Assembly (NCBI RefSeq): GCF_900129495.1
Contig: NZ_FQVX01000002.1
Span: 434,001-498,000 of the forward strand
DNA from: Geodermatophilus nigrescens
Lineage (GTDB): Bacteria; Actinomycetota; Actinomycetes; Mycobacteriales; Geodermatophilaceae
Direction of reading: 5' to 3'
DNA: 64,000 nt
Shown: piece by piece, positions 24,896-34,189 of the stretch
Layout: each line of letters begins with the position of its first letter
How positions within the stretch are numbered: position 1 is the stretch's first letter
Made by a program: the position numbers and the translations under genes
The notes under the pieces: model-generated
What the model was told of the DNA's origin: nothing
Seen by the model: the letters and a program-made list of their open reading frames with translations, nothing else
Databases searched by the model: none

Positions 24896-25774
24896 ATGGA
24901 CTCGGCACTCGGCACCGTCGCCCTGCCCGCCGCGCTGGCGGTGATCATGTTCGGCCTCGGGCTGTCGCTGACCGTCGACGACTTCGCCCGGGTCACCCGC
25001 CGCCCGAAGGCGGCCGTCGTCGCCCTGGGGCTGCAGGTGATCGTGCTGCCCGCGCTGTGCTTCGGGCTGGTGGCGCTCGCCGGGCTGGAGCCGGTGCTCG
25101 CCGTCGGCATGGTGCTGCTCGCGGCCTCCCCCGGCGGCACGACGGCCAACCTGTTCAGCCACCTGTTCCGCGGCGACGTCGCGCTCAACGTCTCGCTGAC
25201 GGCGGTCAACTCGCTGCTCGCCGTCGTCACGCTGCCGCTGCTGACCAACCTCGCGGTCACCGTCTTCGACCCGGCCGGCGCCGAGTCGATCGGCCTGCAG
25301 TTCGGCAAGACGCTGCAGGTGTTCGCCGTCGTCCTGGTGCCGGTGGCGCTGGGCATGCTCGTGCGGCGCGCGGCCCCGGCCTTCGCCGACCGCATGGACC
25401 GCCCGGTGCGCGTGCTGTCGGCGCTCGTGCTCGCGCTGGTCATCGTGGGCACCGTGCTCGCCGAGCGGGAGGACGTCGGCGACTACCTGCGCCAGGTCGG
25501 CCTCGTGGCGCTCGCCTTCTGCCTGCTGAGCCTGCTGCTCGGGTTCGCGGTGCCGCGCGCGCTGGGCATCGGCCACCGCCAGGCGGTCGCCTGCTGCTTC
25601 GAGATCGGCGTGCACAACAGCACGCTGGCCATCGCGGTGGCGATCAGCGTGCTCGGCAGCGTGGAGCTCGCGATCCCGGCCGCCGTCTACGGGGTGCTGA
25701 TGTTCCCGGTGGCGGCGGTGGTCGGCTGGCTGGTCAGCCGGCGGGCCCCCGACCGGGAGGCGCAGCCGGCCTGA
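24896..25774 (+). CDS. BASS-family (bile acid:sodium symporter-like) transporter
   Basis: A 292-residue membrane protein with 8-10 hydrophobic helices. AASPGGTTANLFSHLFRGD and FEIGVHNSTLAIAVAIS are the two conserved discontinuous-helix motifs of the BASS family, whose members co-transport organic anions with sodium. The bacterial substrate is unknown; 2-keto acids, pantoate and bile acids are examples in the family. The ATG has CGGAGGT at 6 nt. It is divergent from the PASTA kinase across 264 bp in which I see no clear operator. Confidence 0.9.
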   Translation: MDSALGTVALPAALAVIMFGLGLSLTVDDFARVTRRPKAAVVALGLQVIVLPALCFGLVALAGLEPVLAVGMVLLAASPGGTTANLFSHLFRGDVALNVSLTAVNSLLAVVTLPLLTNLAVTVFDPAGAESIGLQFGKTLQVFAVVLVPVALGMLVRRAAPAFADRMDRPVRVLSALVLALVIVGTVLAEREDVGDYLRQVGLVALAFCLLSLLLGFAVPRALGIGHRQAVACCFEIGVHNSTLAIAVAISVLGSVELAIPAAVYGVLMFPVAAVVGWLVSRRAPDREAQPA

Positions 25775-25778
25775 GCGG

Positions 25779-27050
25779 TCAGCCCCCCGGGCCGCGCCAG
25801 CGCAGCACCTCCAGCGCCGCCGCGACGCCGAGGACGTTGTCGGCCAGCGGGCGGGGCAGCAGCTCCTCGGCGCGCGCCAGCCGGCGCAGCACGGTGTTGC
25901 GGTGGGTCCACAGCCGCTCGGCGGTGCGGGAGGCGTTGCCCAGCTCCTGCACGTAGGTGTGCACCGTCCGGCGCACCTCGGCGTCGGCGGTGAGCAGCCC
26001 GCCGAGGGTGTCGGCGAGGAACTCGTCGACGGCGGCCGGCTCGGCGGTGAGCAGCGCGACGAGCTGCACGTCCTCGTAGCGGGCGGTCTGCTGCGGCGAG
26101 GTGAGCCGGGCGAGCATCCGCTGGGTGGTCGCGGCGTCGAGGTGGCTGCGCCGGAAGCCCTCGACGTCGCGGCCGGGCCGGCCGACGGCGACCCGCACGC
26201 CCGGCGTCCCCGCCAGCGACGCCGTCAGGTCGGCCACCCGCGGCGCGGTGCCCACCGGCAGCCACACCCAGAGCGCCGCGGCGCTGGCCACCACGGTCAG
26301 CCGCCGCGGCGCCCCGGCCGCGCGGGTGAGCGCCTCGGCCGCGGCCTCCAGGTCCTCGGGCCCGGCGGTGCCGGATCCCGACCAGACGACGGCGGCGGTG
26401 TGCGGGCCGGTGAGCCCGTAGCCGAGCTGGGCCTCCGCGCGGGCGCGGGCGATCGGGGCGCCCTCCAGCAGCAGCGCCACCGTGGCCCGGCGCTCGGCGT
26501 GCCCGCCGCGGGTGAGCTCGGCGCGCTCGGCGACCATCCGCTCGGAGACGGCGGCGACCGTGTCGTCGATGAACGCGGTGATCGACAGCGCCGAGACGTC
26601 GAGCAGCTCGCGCAGCTCCGCGGGGTCGGCGGTGAGCTGGAAGCAGATCTCCATCCACCGCCGCCAGGCCACGCCCTGGGCGGTCCGGTAGGCGTCCAGC
26701 CCGCTCTGGTCCAGCCCGCGGCGCACCAGGTCGCGGGAGGCCTCGAGCACCTCCGGGCCGAGGTTGGCCGGTACCCGGCGGCCCGGGTGCTGCACGTTGG
26801 CCGCCGCCCAGTGCAGCAGGTTGGCCAGGTTCGCCCGCCGGGTCGCCTCGGCGAGCACCGGGTCCTCGGCCACCGGGCGCATCCGGTCGCTGCCCAGCGC
26901 CGCCGCGTGCAGCTCCTCGATCCACTCGGCCCGGGGGTCCAGCGCCGCCTCCGCACCGCGCCGGAAGAGCTCCCGGGTGCGCTCGGACACCCGGGGCCAG
27001 TCGTCGCTCACCGGTGCATCGTGCACCACGCGGCCCATGACGGGGTGCAC
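25779..27050 (-). CDS. PucR-family transcriptional regulator
   Basis: A 423-residue regulator. The C-terminus carries the PucR-type helix-turn-helix: VHTYVQELGNASRTAERLWTH split over the turn, then HRNTVLRRLARAEELL. The central GGDEF-like degenerate domain and the N-terminal helical domain resemble CdaR/PucR proteins that sense metabolites. It is divergent from the monooxygenase operon at 27128 and probably controls it. The GTG at 27050, ATG at 27038 and a GTG at the VSDDWPRV codon are all possible starts; none has a good ribosome-binding site, and a TAGGAC box lies just before 27050. It ends 4 bp after the BASS gene's stop, convergently. Confidence 0.85.
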   Translation of the reverse strand: MHPVMGRVVHDAPVSDDWPRVSERTRELFRRGAEAALDPRAEWIEELHAAALGSDRMRPVAEDPVLAEATRRANLANLLHWAAANVQHPGRRVPANLGPEVLEASRDLVRRGLDQSGLDAYRTAQGVAWRRWMEICFQLTADPAELRELLDVSALSITAFIDDTVAAVSERMVAERAELTRGGHAERRATVALLLEGAPIARARAEAQLGYGLTGPHTAAVVWSGSGTAGPEDLEAAAEALTRAAGAPRRLTVVASAAALWVWLPVGTAPRVADLTASLAGTPGVRVAVGRPGRDVEGFRRSHLDAATTQRMLARLTSPQQTARYEDVQLVALLTAEPAAVDEFLADTLGGLLTADAEVRRTVHTYVQELGNASRTAERLWTHRNTVLRRLARAEELLPRPLADNVLGVAAALEVLRWRGPGG

Positions 27051-27127
27051 GTCGTCCTAGCGGGCGGTGGCCTGCGCCACGGATGGTCGGTACCAGGCGC
27101 ACGTCCGTCCCCGGGGAGAGCCACCGC

Positions 27128-28651
27128 ATGACCACCAGCCAGCCACCGCTGCAGACGCCGGTCGAGCACCTCGACGTGCTGATCGTCGGCGCCGGGATCT
27201 CCGGTATCGGCGCCGGCCGGTACCTGACCACGGAGCTGCCGGCGAAGAGCTTCGCGATCCTCGAGGCGCGCGGCGCCTCGGGCGGCACTTGGGACCTGTT
27301 CCGCTACCCCGGCATCCGCTCGGACTCCGACCTGTCGACGTTCGGGTATGAGTTCAAGCCGTGGCGCGACCGGCAGTCGATCGCCGACGCCCCCAAGATC
27401 CTCGCCTACCTGCGCGAGACGGCCACCGAGAACGGCCTCGACGAGCGGATCCGCTACCACCACCGGGTGCTGGCGGTGTCCTGGTCGAGCGCCGACGCCC
27501 GCTGGACGGTCGACGTCGAGCGCACCGACACCGGCGAGCAGCTGCGGCTCACCGCCGGCTGGGTGTTCTGCGCCGGCGGCTACTACCGCTACGACGAGGG
27601 CTTCACGCCGGTGTTCGAGGGCCGGGACCGGTTCCGCGGCGAGATCGTGCACCCGCAGTTCTGGCCCGAGGACCTCGACCTGACCGGCAAGCGGGTCGTC
27701 GTCGTCGGCAGCGGCGCGACCGCCGTGACGATCGTGCCGGCCATCGCGGGCACCGCCGCGCACGTGACGATGCTGCAGCGCACGCCCACCTACGTGCTGC
27801 CCGTCCCCCGCGAGGACCCGATCGCGGCGCGGCTGCGGCGCTGGTTCGGCGACGAGCGCGCGCACGCGCTCGTCCGCCGCAAGAACATCGCCCAGCAGCG
27901 CGCCATCTACCGGTTCGCGCAGAAGCACCCGAAGGCCGCCCGCAAGGCGATCCGATGGGTCAACACCAAGCAGCTCCCCGCGGGCTTCGACGTCGACACG
28001 CACTTCAACCCGCCCTACGACCCGTGGGACCAGCGGCTGTGCGCCGTCCCCAACGGCGACCTGTTCCGCGCGATCCGCGAGGGGCAGGCGGACGTCGTCA
28101 CCGACCGGATCGCGACCTTCGACGAGACCGGCATCCGGCTCGCCTCGGGCGGGCACCTCGACGCCGACGTGATCGTCACCGCGACCGGCCTGTCGGTGCA
28201 GGCGTTCGGCGGGGTCGCGATCACGGTCGACGGCGAGCCGGTGACGCTGTCGGACTCCGTCGCCTACAAGGGCATGATGCTGTCCGGGGTGCCCAACCTG
28301 GCCTTCGCGATCGGCTACACCAACTCGTCCTGGACGCTGAAGATCGGGTTGCTCTGCGAGCACTTCGTCCGGCTGCTGCGCCACATGGACGAGCGCGGCC
28401 TCGACACCGCGCGGCCGGTCCTCGCCGACCCGGGCATGCCCACCCGGCCCTTCCTCGACTTCGCCGCCGGCTACATCCAGCGCGCGGTCGCCCAGCTGCC
28501 CCGCCAGGGGGACCGCATGCCGTGGCTGACCTCGATGGACTACTCCGACGACGTCAAGCTGCTCCGGGCCGACAGCGTGGTCGACCCGGAGCTCCGGCTC
28601 ACCTCCTCGCGCGACCGCCTGCCGCGGCCGGCCGCGGCGGTGGGCGCGTGA
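27128..28651 (+). CDS. Flavin-containing monooxygenase, Baeyer-Villiger type (MymA-like)
   Basis: A 507-residue class B flavoprotein monooxygenase. FAD motif GAGISG (21-26), the Baeyer-Villiger fingerprint F169-x-G-x3-H175-x3-W179-P (FRGEIVHPQFWP), and NADPH motif VVGSGATA. It should insert oxygen into ketones, or oxygenate other soft nucleophiles, using NADPH and O2. The closest characterised relative by context is mycobacterial MymA (Rv3083), which is followed by a lipase-like hydrolase and an SDR as here. The ATG has GGGGAGAG at 6 nt, and the stop overlaps the hydrolase start (GTGA). Confidence 0.92.
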   Translation: MTTSQPPLQTPVEHLDVLIVGAGISGIGAGRYLTTELPAKSFAILEARGASGGTWDLFRYPGIRSDSDLSTFGYEFKPWRDRQSIADAPKILAYLRETATENGLDERIRYHHRVLAVSWSSADARWTVDVERTDTGEQLRLTAGWVFCAGGYYRYDEGFTPVFEGRDRFRGEIVHPQFWPEDLDLTGKRVVVVGSGATAVTIVPAIAGTAAHVTMLQRTPTYVLPVPREDPIAARLRRWFGDERAHALVRRKNIAQQRAIYRFAQKHPKAARKAIRWVNTKQLPAGFDVDTHFNPPYDPWDQRLCAVPNGDLFRAIREGQADVVTDRIATFDETGIRLASGGHLDADVIVTATGLSVQAFGGVAITVDGEPVTLSDSVAYKGMMLSGVPNLAFAIGYTNSSWTLKIGLLCEHFVRLLRHMDERGLDTARPVLADPGMPTRPFLDFAAGYIQRAVAQLPRQGDRMPWLTSMDYSDDVKLLRADSVVDPELRLTSSRDRLPRPAAAVGA

Positions 28652-29613
28652 CCGCCACCGAGGCGCCCCGCGCCACCGAGGACGACCGCTTCGCCGACCT
28701 GCCGGCCGGCCCGCGGATCTGCCACCGCCTCGACGGTCCCGAGGACGGCGAGCCGCTGCTGCTGGTCGCCGGCCTCGGGCTGGACCTCACCTCGTGGCCG
28801 CGGCGGATGGTCGACGGGTTCGCCGCCCGCGGCTTCCGCGTGGTCCGGCTGGACAACCGCGACGCCGGCCGGTCCAGCCGGATCGCCACCCCGCCGCCCG
28901 GGCGCACCCGCCAGCTGCTGGCCCGCCCGCGCCCCGACGCCTACGACCTCACCGACATGGCCGCCGACACCGTCGGCCTGCTCGACGCCCTCGGCATCGC
29001 CCGCGTGCACCTGGTCGGCATGTCGATGGGCGGGATGATCAGCCAGGTGGTCGCGGCCCGGCACCCGCACCGGGTGGCCAGCCTGACGTCGATCTTCTCC
29101 ACCACCGGGCACCGCCGGGTGGGCCAGCCGGCCCGCTCCACGATCCTGCGGCTCGCCAAGGCGGCGCCGCGCACCGTCGAGGAGTCCGTCGAGCGGCACC
29201 TGGCGATGCTGGCGCACATCGGCGGTCCCGGGTTCCCACCCGACGACGACCTCGAGCGCGCCTGGGCCACCGCGGTGTGGGAGCGCGTCGGCGGCGCCCG
29301 GTCGCAGGAGGTGGCCCGCCAGATCGGCGCCATCCAGGCCTCCGGCGACCGCACGCCGGAGCTCGCCGGCATCACCGCCCCGACGCTGGTGGTGCACGGC
29401 GACGTCGACCGGATGGTCCACCCCAGCGGCGGGCGGGCCACCGCCGAGGCCATCGCCGGCGCCCGGCACGTGGAGATCCCCGGCATGGGCCACCACCTGG
29501 CGCCCGGGGTCGTCGACCGGCTCGTCGAGCTCACCACCGACCTCGCCCGCGGAGCGGGCCGCACCGACACCGCCCGGAGTGCGGGCGCCCAGCGAACGGG
29601 AGAGAACCGATGA
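28648..29613 (+). CDS. Alpha/beta hydrolase
   Basis: A 321-residue hydrolase. Nucleophile S126 in GMSMGGM, acid in VHGDVDRMV and histidine in GMGHHLAP make a standard triad. Placed between a Baeyer-Villiger monooxygenase and an SDR with 4-nt overlaps on both sides, it may hydrolyse the ester made by the monooxygenase. In the mymA locus the equivalent is LipR-like, although this protein looks more like the classical 3-oxoadipate enol-lactonase-type fold than the HSL type. Confidence 0.88.
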   Translation: MTATEAPRATEDDRFADLPAGPRICHRLDGPEDGEPLLLVAGLGLDLTSWPRRMVDGFAARGFRVVRLDNRDAGRSSRIATPPPGRTRQLLARPRPDAYDLTDMAADTVGLLDALGIARVHLVGMSMGGMISQVVAARHPHRVASLTSIFSTTGHRRVGQPARSTILRLAKAAPRTVEESVERHLAMLAHIGGPGFPPDDDLERAWATAVWERVGGARSQEVARQIGAIQASGDRTPELAGITAPTLVVHGDVDRMVHPSGGRATAEAIAGARHVEIPGMGHHLAPGVVDRLVELTTDLARGAGRTDTARSAGAQRTGENR

Positions 29614-30461
29614 GCAGCGTGCGCGGCAAGGTCGCCGTCGTCACCGGCGCCGGGTCCGGCATCGGCCGGCAGCTGGCCTTCGAGCTGGCGAAGCGGGGCG
29701 CGCGCCTCGCGCTGTCCGACGTCGACGAGCTCGGCCTCGGCCAGACCGCCGACCGGGCGAAGGCGCTGGGCGCCGAGGTGCACACCGCCCGCGTCGACGT
29801 CAGCGACCGGGATGCCGTGGTCGCGTACGCCGACGCGGTGGCCGCCCACTTCGGCGTGGTCCACCAGGTCTACAACAACGCCGGCATCTCCGGCGGCGGC
29901 CGCTCGGTGCTCGACACCGACTGGGAGACCTACGACCGCACGCTCGGGGTCAACCTGTTCGGCGTCATCCACGGCACGAAGGCGTTCCTGCCGCACCTCG
30001 TCGCGTCCGGCGACGGGCACGTGGTGAACGTGTCGAGCCTCAACGGGTTCATGGCGCAGCCGACGCTGTCGGCGTACTGCGCGAGCAAGTTCGCCGTGCG
30101 CGGGTTCACCGAGGTGGTGCGCAGCGAGATGGTCGCCGGCGGCCACCCGGTGCAGGTGACCGTGGTGCACCCGGGCGGGGTGAAGACCAACATCGCCTCG
30201 TCGACGGCCCGGGAGGCGCAGGCGCAGGGCATCGAGCTGTCGGCCGCCGAGGTCGCCCGCCAGCGGGTGTACGACGAGAAGCTGCTGAAGATGCCGGCCG
30301 AGCAGGCGGCGCGGATCGTCGTCGACGGCGTCGAGGCCGGGAAGCCGCGGGTGCGGGTGGGCAGGGACGCCGTGCTCGTCGACCGGCTGGTGCGCCTGCT
30401 GCCGGCGCGCTACCCGGTGCTGGCGGCCTGGTACGACCGCAAGCTGTTCGGCAGCCGCTGA
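29610..30461 (+). CDS. Short-chain dehydrogenase/reductase
   Basis: A 283-residue classical SDR. Cofactor motif TGAGSGIG (12-19), NNAG (89-92), catalytic S143, Y156 and K160 (YCASK). The C-terminal extension (about residues 240-283, ending PVLAAWYDRKLFG) is seen in mycobacterial SDRs such as Rv3085 (SadH). NADP preference is not certain. The ATG overlaps the hydrolase stop (ATGA), completing a three-gene operon that could oxidise an alcohol to the ketone used by the monooxygenase. Confidence 0.92.
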   Translation: MSSVRGKVAVVTGAGSGIGRQLAFELAKRGARLALSDVDELGLGQTADRAKALGAEVHTARVDVSDRDAVVAYADAVAAHFGVVHQVYNNAGISGGGRSVLDTDWETYDRTLGVNLFGVIHGTKAFLPHLVASGDGHVVNVSSLNGFMAQPTLSAYCASKFAVRGFTEVVRSEMVAGGHPVQVTVVHPGGVKTNIASSTAREAQAQGIELSAAEVARQRVYDEKLLKMPAEQAARIVVDGVEAGKPRVRVGRDAVLVDRLVRLLPARYPVLAAWYDRKLFGSR

Positions 30462-30485
30462 GCCAGGGCCGCCACGCGGCTCAGC
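30457..30485. terminator. Short hairpin between convergent stops
   Basis: GCTGAGCC (30457-30464) pairs with GGCTCAGC (30478-30485) over a 13-nt loop and contains both stop codons. A weak bidirectional terminator candidate. Confidence 0.35.
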
Positions 30486-32133
30486 CCGCGTCGGCCCAGG
30501 ACCGCACGACCGCGACGTCGAGCGGGAAGTCCAGCGGGAAGCCCCCGAACAGCAGCCGCCCGGCCGTTGCCGCGGCGGCGCGGACCTCGCCGGCCACCCG
30601 GTCGGCGAGGTCCGCCGGCGTGTGCACGACCACCTCGTCGTGCAGGAAGAACACCAGGTGGGGGCGCTGGTGCACCGACCCCTCCCCCAGGCGCCACAGC
30701 CGGTTGCGCAGGTCGGCGAGCCAGCACAGCGCCCACTCCGCGCCGGTGCCCTGGACGACGAAGTTGCGGGTGAACCTGCCCCACGCGCGGCGGGCCCGGT
30801 CGGAGTCGCGGCCGCCGGGCTCGGGCGCCTCGCCGAGGTCGGCCAAGCGCTCCGCCCACGCGGCGCCGGGCAGCGGGGAGCCGCGGCCGAGCAGCGTCTG
30901 CACGACCGCGCCGCGCTCGCCGGCCCGCGCCGCGTCCTCCACCAGGCCGATCGCCCGCGGGTAGCGGCGGGCCAGCCGCGGCATCATCCGCCCGCTCTCG
31001 CCGCGGGTGCCGCCGTACAGCGCGCCGAGCACCCCGACCTTCGCCTCGGCGCGGGTGGCGACCACGCCGGCGGCGACCATCCCGGCGTAGAGGTCGCGGT
31101 CGCGGGCCGCCTCGGCGAGCGCGGCGTCGCGGCTCATCCCGGCGAGCACCCGCGGCTCGAGCTGGGCGACGTCGGCCACGACCAGCGACCACCCGTCGTC
31201 GGCCACGGCCGCGGGGCGCACCTGCACCGGCACCGACAGCGCGCCCCCGCCGTGCGAGGCCCAGCGGCCGGTGACCACCCCGCCGGGCAGGAACACCGGC
31301 CGGAACCGCCCGTCGCGCACCCAGGTGTCCAGCCACGCCCAGCCGTTGGCCGCGAGCAGCCGGGCCAGCCGCTTGTACTCCAGCAGCGGCGGCACGACGG
31401 GGTGCTCGATGCGCTCCAGCGTCCAGGAGCGGGTGTCCTCGACGGGCAGGCCGGCGGTCTGCAGCGCGCGCAGCACCGCGGCCGGGGAGTCGGGGTTGAG
31501 GTCGGGCGCGCGCAGCGCGGCGCGCACCTCGCCGGCCAGCCGCTCCAGCACCGGCGGCCGCAGCCCGGCCGGCGGGCGGTCGCCGAGCAGGCCGGTGAGC
31601 AGCCGGGCGTGCTCGTCGGCGCGCCAGGGCAGGCCGGCCCAGGTCATCTCCGCGGCGGCCAGCGCGCCGGAGGACTCGGCGGCGGCGAGTAGGCCGAGCC
31701 GGCCCCCGTGCGCCGACGCGGCGAGGGCGGCGGACTGGCGGCGCAGCTCGGCGGCCGGGTCGAGCCGGTCGGCCGGGTCCTCGAGCGGGAACAGCGCCGG
31801 GTCGCCGCCGGTGCGGGGCTCCAGCGCCACCCAGCCCGCCGCGTCGCCGCCGGCGAGCAGCGCGGGGTCGGCCAGCGGCGAGCGGCGCAGCAGGGCGCCG
31901 GTCAGCCGCAGGTCGGTGCAGCGCTCCACCCGCACGCCGGCGTCGAGCAGCGCCGGGTACCAGCGCGTCGTGTCGTCCCAGACCCAGCGGACCGCGCCCC
32001 CGCCCTCGCGGGCGGCGACCCAGGCCGGCAGGTCGTCGGCGGGCAGCCGGGTGGCCGGGCCGGGGGTGCCGTCGGGTGCGCAGTCAGCGGCGACGACGTC
32101 CCCGCCGTCGCGGCGCAGCAGCACCCGGTCCAC
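30481..32133 (-). CDS. Stand-alone family-A DNA polymerase (PolA-like, exonuclease remnant)
   Basis: A 550-residue protein. The C-terminal two thirds form a DNA polymerase I palm: motif A DVAQLEPRVLAG (canonical DYSQIELR), motif B RAEAKVGVLGALYGG and motif C FFLHDEVVVH with the catalytic acid pair. The N-terminal 180 residues lie where the 3'-5' exonuclease would be, but I cannot see the DEDD acids clearly, and there is no 5' nuclease domain. Actinobacteria often carry such a second PolA-like protein, probably for repair. The GTG follows GAGACT by 6 nt and is likely leaderless. It is divergent from a STAS-like gene. Confidence 0.88.
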   Translation of the reverse strand: MDRVLLRRDGGDVVAADCAPDGTPGPATRLPADDLPAWVAAREGGGAVRWVWDDTTRWYPALLDAGVRVERCTDLRLTGALLRRSPLADPALLAGGDAAGWVALEPRTGGDPALFPLEDPADRLDPAAELRRQSAALAASAHGGRLGLLAAAESSGALAAAEMTWAGLPWRADEHARLLTGLLGDRPPAGLRPPVLERLAGEVRAALRAPDLNPDSPAAVLRALQTAGLPVEDTRSWTLERIEHPVVPPLLEYKRLARLLAANGWAWLDTWVRDGRFRPVFLPGGVVTGRWASHGGGALSVPVQVRPAAVADDGWSLVVADVAQLEPRVLAGMSRDAALAEAARDRDLYAGMVAAGVVATRAEAKVGVLGALYGGTRGESGRMMPRLARRYPRAIGLVEDAARAGERGAVVQTLLGRGSPLPGAAWAERLADLGEAPEPGGRDSDRARRAWGRFTRNFVVQGTGAEWALCWLADLRNRLWRLGEGSVHQRPHLVFFLHDEVVVHTPADLADRVAGEVRAAAATAGRLLFGGFPLDFPLDVAVVRSWADAG

Positions 32134-32193
32134 CGCCCCAGTCTCGCCGAGGACACCGACGCCGCCGGGGAGGCGGCGGGCACACTGGGCGGC

Positions 32194-32487
32194 GTGCCCG
32201 CCGTCCCCGCCGCCCTGCGCCGGGGTGTGGTGCGCCTGCTCAACACCTCCGGCGGGCGGGTGCTGGTGCTCGCCGGCGAGGTCGACGCCGCCGCCGTCGA
32301 GGCGTTCTGGCGCTGCTACGGCCGGGAGCCGGTGCGGGTCGACGTCGTCGACGCCCGCTCGGTGACCGCGCTGTCGCCGTCGGGCCGCGAGCTGCTCACC
32401 GACACCCTCGACCGGGCGGAGTGGACCGGGCGGCCGGTGGCGCTGCGCCCCTCCCCCGCCGTCAGCCGCGCGCTGCCGGCGCGCTGA
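32194..32487 (+). CDS. STAS-like domain protein
   Basis: A 97-residue protein with a strand-helix order like STAS/anti-anti-sigma domains: VLVLAGEVDAAAVEAFW, then VRVDVVDARSVTALSPSGREL. A serine in the SVTALSPSG region sits where SpoIIAA is phosphorylated, but the match is moderate and the partner kinase is not nearby. The GTG lies 7 nt after CACACT and is probably leaderless. Its last 26 bp overlap the convergent reductase gene. Confidence 0.7.
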   Translation: MPAVPAALRRGVVRLLNTSGGRVLVLAGEVDAAAVEAFWRCYGREPVRVDVVDARSVTALSPSGRELLTDTLDRAEWTGRPVALRPSPAVSRALPAR

Positions 32488-34189
32488 CCTGCGCGCCGGA
32501 CCCCTCCGCGGCCCGCATCGCCGCCAGGTGCGCGTGCACGAGCGTCACCACCAGGGCGCCCTCGCCCACCGCCGAGGCCACCCGCTTGACCGAGCCGGCC
32601 CGCACGTCGCCGGCGGCGAACACCCCGGGCGTGCTGGTCTCCAGCGGCGCGGGCGGGCGCTCGAGCGGCCAGGCGGGCGTGACGCCGTCGGCGAGCAGCG
32701 CGCTGCCGGTGAGCAGGAAGCCCCAGCGGTCGCGGGCGAGCGTGCCGGCGAGCCAGTCCGTGCGCGGCTCGCTGCCGATGAGGACGAACAGCACGCCCTC
32801 CTCCGTCGTCTCCTCACCGGTGTCGAGGTCGCCCAGCACCACCGACTCGAGGAAGTCGGTGCCGCTGCCGCCGGTCACCTGCACCCGGTAGCGGATGTCG
32901 ACGCGGGGCAGCGCCTCCAGCTCGCGGATCAGGTAGTCCGACATCGTCTCGGTGAGCGTGGCCCGCCGGACGAGCACGGTGACCCGGTCCGCGTAGCCGG
33001 CCAGGTAGACCGCCGCCTGCCCGGCGGAGTTGCCCCCGCCGACGACGAACACGTGCCGGCCGCGCATCGCCGGCGCCTCGGTGACCGCCGCGCCGTAGAA
33101 GACGCCCCGGCCGGTGAGCGCCTCGAGCTCGGGCACCCCGAGCCGGCGCCAGCTCGCGCCGGTGGCCACCACCACGGTGCGCGCGCACGCCGTCGTCCCG
33201 TCGCTGAGCGCGACGCGGTGCAGCCCGTCGGCGGTGGTCTCCAGCCCGCTGCCCTGGCGCATGAAGTGGAACCGGGCGCCGAAGGCCCACGCCTGCTGGT
33301 AGGCGCTGAAGGCCAGCCGGCTGCCGCTGATCCCGGTGGGGAACCCGGGGTAGTTGCGGATCAGCGAGCTGGTGCCGGCCTGCCCGCCGATCGCCTCGCC
33401 CTCCACCACCAGCGTCGACAGGCCCTCCGAGGCGGCGTACACGCTCGCGCCGAGGCCGGCCGGGCCGGAGCCGAGCACGAGGACGTCGGAGACGACGTCG
33501 GCGTCCAGCGGCGTGAACAGGCCGAAGGCGTCGGCGATCTCGAGGTCGGTGGGGTCCTGCAGGACGACCGGCTCGCGGGTGAACCGGATGCTCACCACCG
33601 GCAGCCTCGGCTCGGTGAGACCGAGCGCGGCCAGCGCCTCGGCGCCGGCCCGGGAGCCGGCGTCGAGGAAGCCGAGCGGGATGCGGTTGCGGGAGAAGCT
33701 GTCCCGCAACTGCTGCGAGCGCGGCGACCACTGCTCGCCGATCACCCGCACCGCCTGGAACCCGCCGGACCGCCGCGAGGACCACTCCTCGAGCACCTCG
33801 GTGACCAGCCGGTGGAACTCCTCGTCGCCGCGGACCTGCGGCGCGGTGAGCCAGCGGTCGAGCTGCCCGACGGTCAGCGCGTCGAAGATCGGCCGCGCGG
33901 TGTCCCAGGCGCCCCACCGGACCAGCGCGACCGAGACCGCGCCGGGCGTGCGCGTGTGCAGGGCGCGCAGCTCGGCGAGGCCATCGGGGTCGGCGTCGCC
34001 GAACCCGCCGAGGAGGACGGCGACCGGCGGCCCGTCGCCGGTCAGCGTCGCGGCGGCCTCCTCCGGGGAGGCGCAGGAGCGCACCTCGTAGTCGCCGCCG
34101 TAGCGCCGGGTCAGCTCGGCGGTGGTGGTGCCGCGGACGTCGTCGTCGCGGGTGACGACGAGCAGGCAGGCCTCGCGCTCGCCGCTCAT
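32462..34189 (-). CDS. Fused receiver-like / thioredoxin-like / FAD-dependent pyridine nucleotide reductase
   Basis: A 575-residue protein. The N-terminus (about 1-130) resembles a response-regulator receiver (VVTRDDDVRGTTTAELTRRY), but the strand that should hold the phospho-Asp reads VAVLLGGFGD. About 140-225 is a thioredoxin-like stretch (VRVIGEQWSPRSQQLRDSF). From about 240 it is a TrxR-type flavoprotein with LGSGPAGLGASVY, VVGGGNSAGQAAVYL and GVFAAGDVR, but without the CxxC redox pair, since the helix reads GGQAGTSSLIRNYPG. It therefore cannot reduce thioredoxin in the usual way. The ATG is coupled to the upstream membrane gene (ATGA). Confidence 0.87.
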   Translation of the reverse strand: MSGEREACLLVVTRDDDVRGTTTAELTRRYGGDYEVRSCASPEEAAATLTGDGPPVAVLLGGFGDADPDGLAELRALHTRTPGAVSVALVRWGAWDTARPIFDALTVGQLDRWLTAPQVRGDEEFHRLVTEVLEEWSSRRSGGFQAVRVIGEQWSPRSQQLRDSFSRNRIPLGFLDAGSRAGAEALAALGLTEPRLPVVSIRFTREPVVLQDPTDLEIADAFGLFTPLDADVVSDVLVLGSGPAGLGASVYAASEGLSTLVVEGEAIGGQAGTSSLIRNYPGFPTGISGSRLAFSAYQQAWAFGARFHFMRQGSGLETTADGLHRVALSDGTTACARTVVVATGASWRRLGVPELEALTGRGVFYGAAVTEAPAMRGRHVFVVGGGNSAGQAAVYLAGYADRVTVLVRRATLTETMSDYLIRELEALPRVDIRYRVQVTGGSGTDFLESVVLGDLDTGEETTEEGVLFVLIGSEPRTDWLAGTLARDRWGFLLTGSALLADGVTPAWPLERPPAPLETSTPGVFAAGDVRAGSVKRVASAVGEGALVVTLVHAHLAAMRAAEGSGAQVSAPAARG

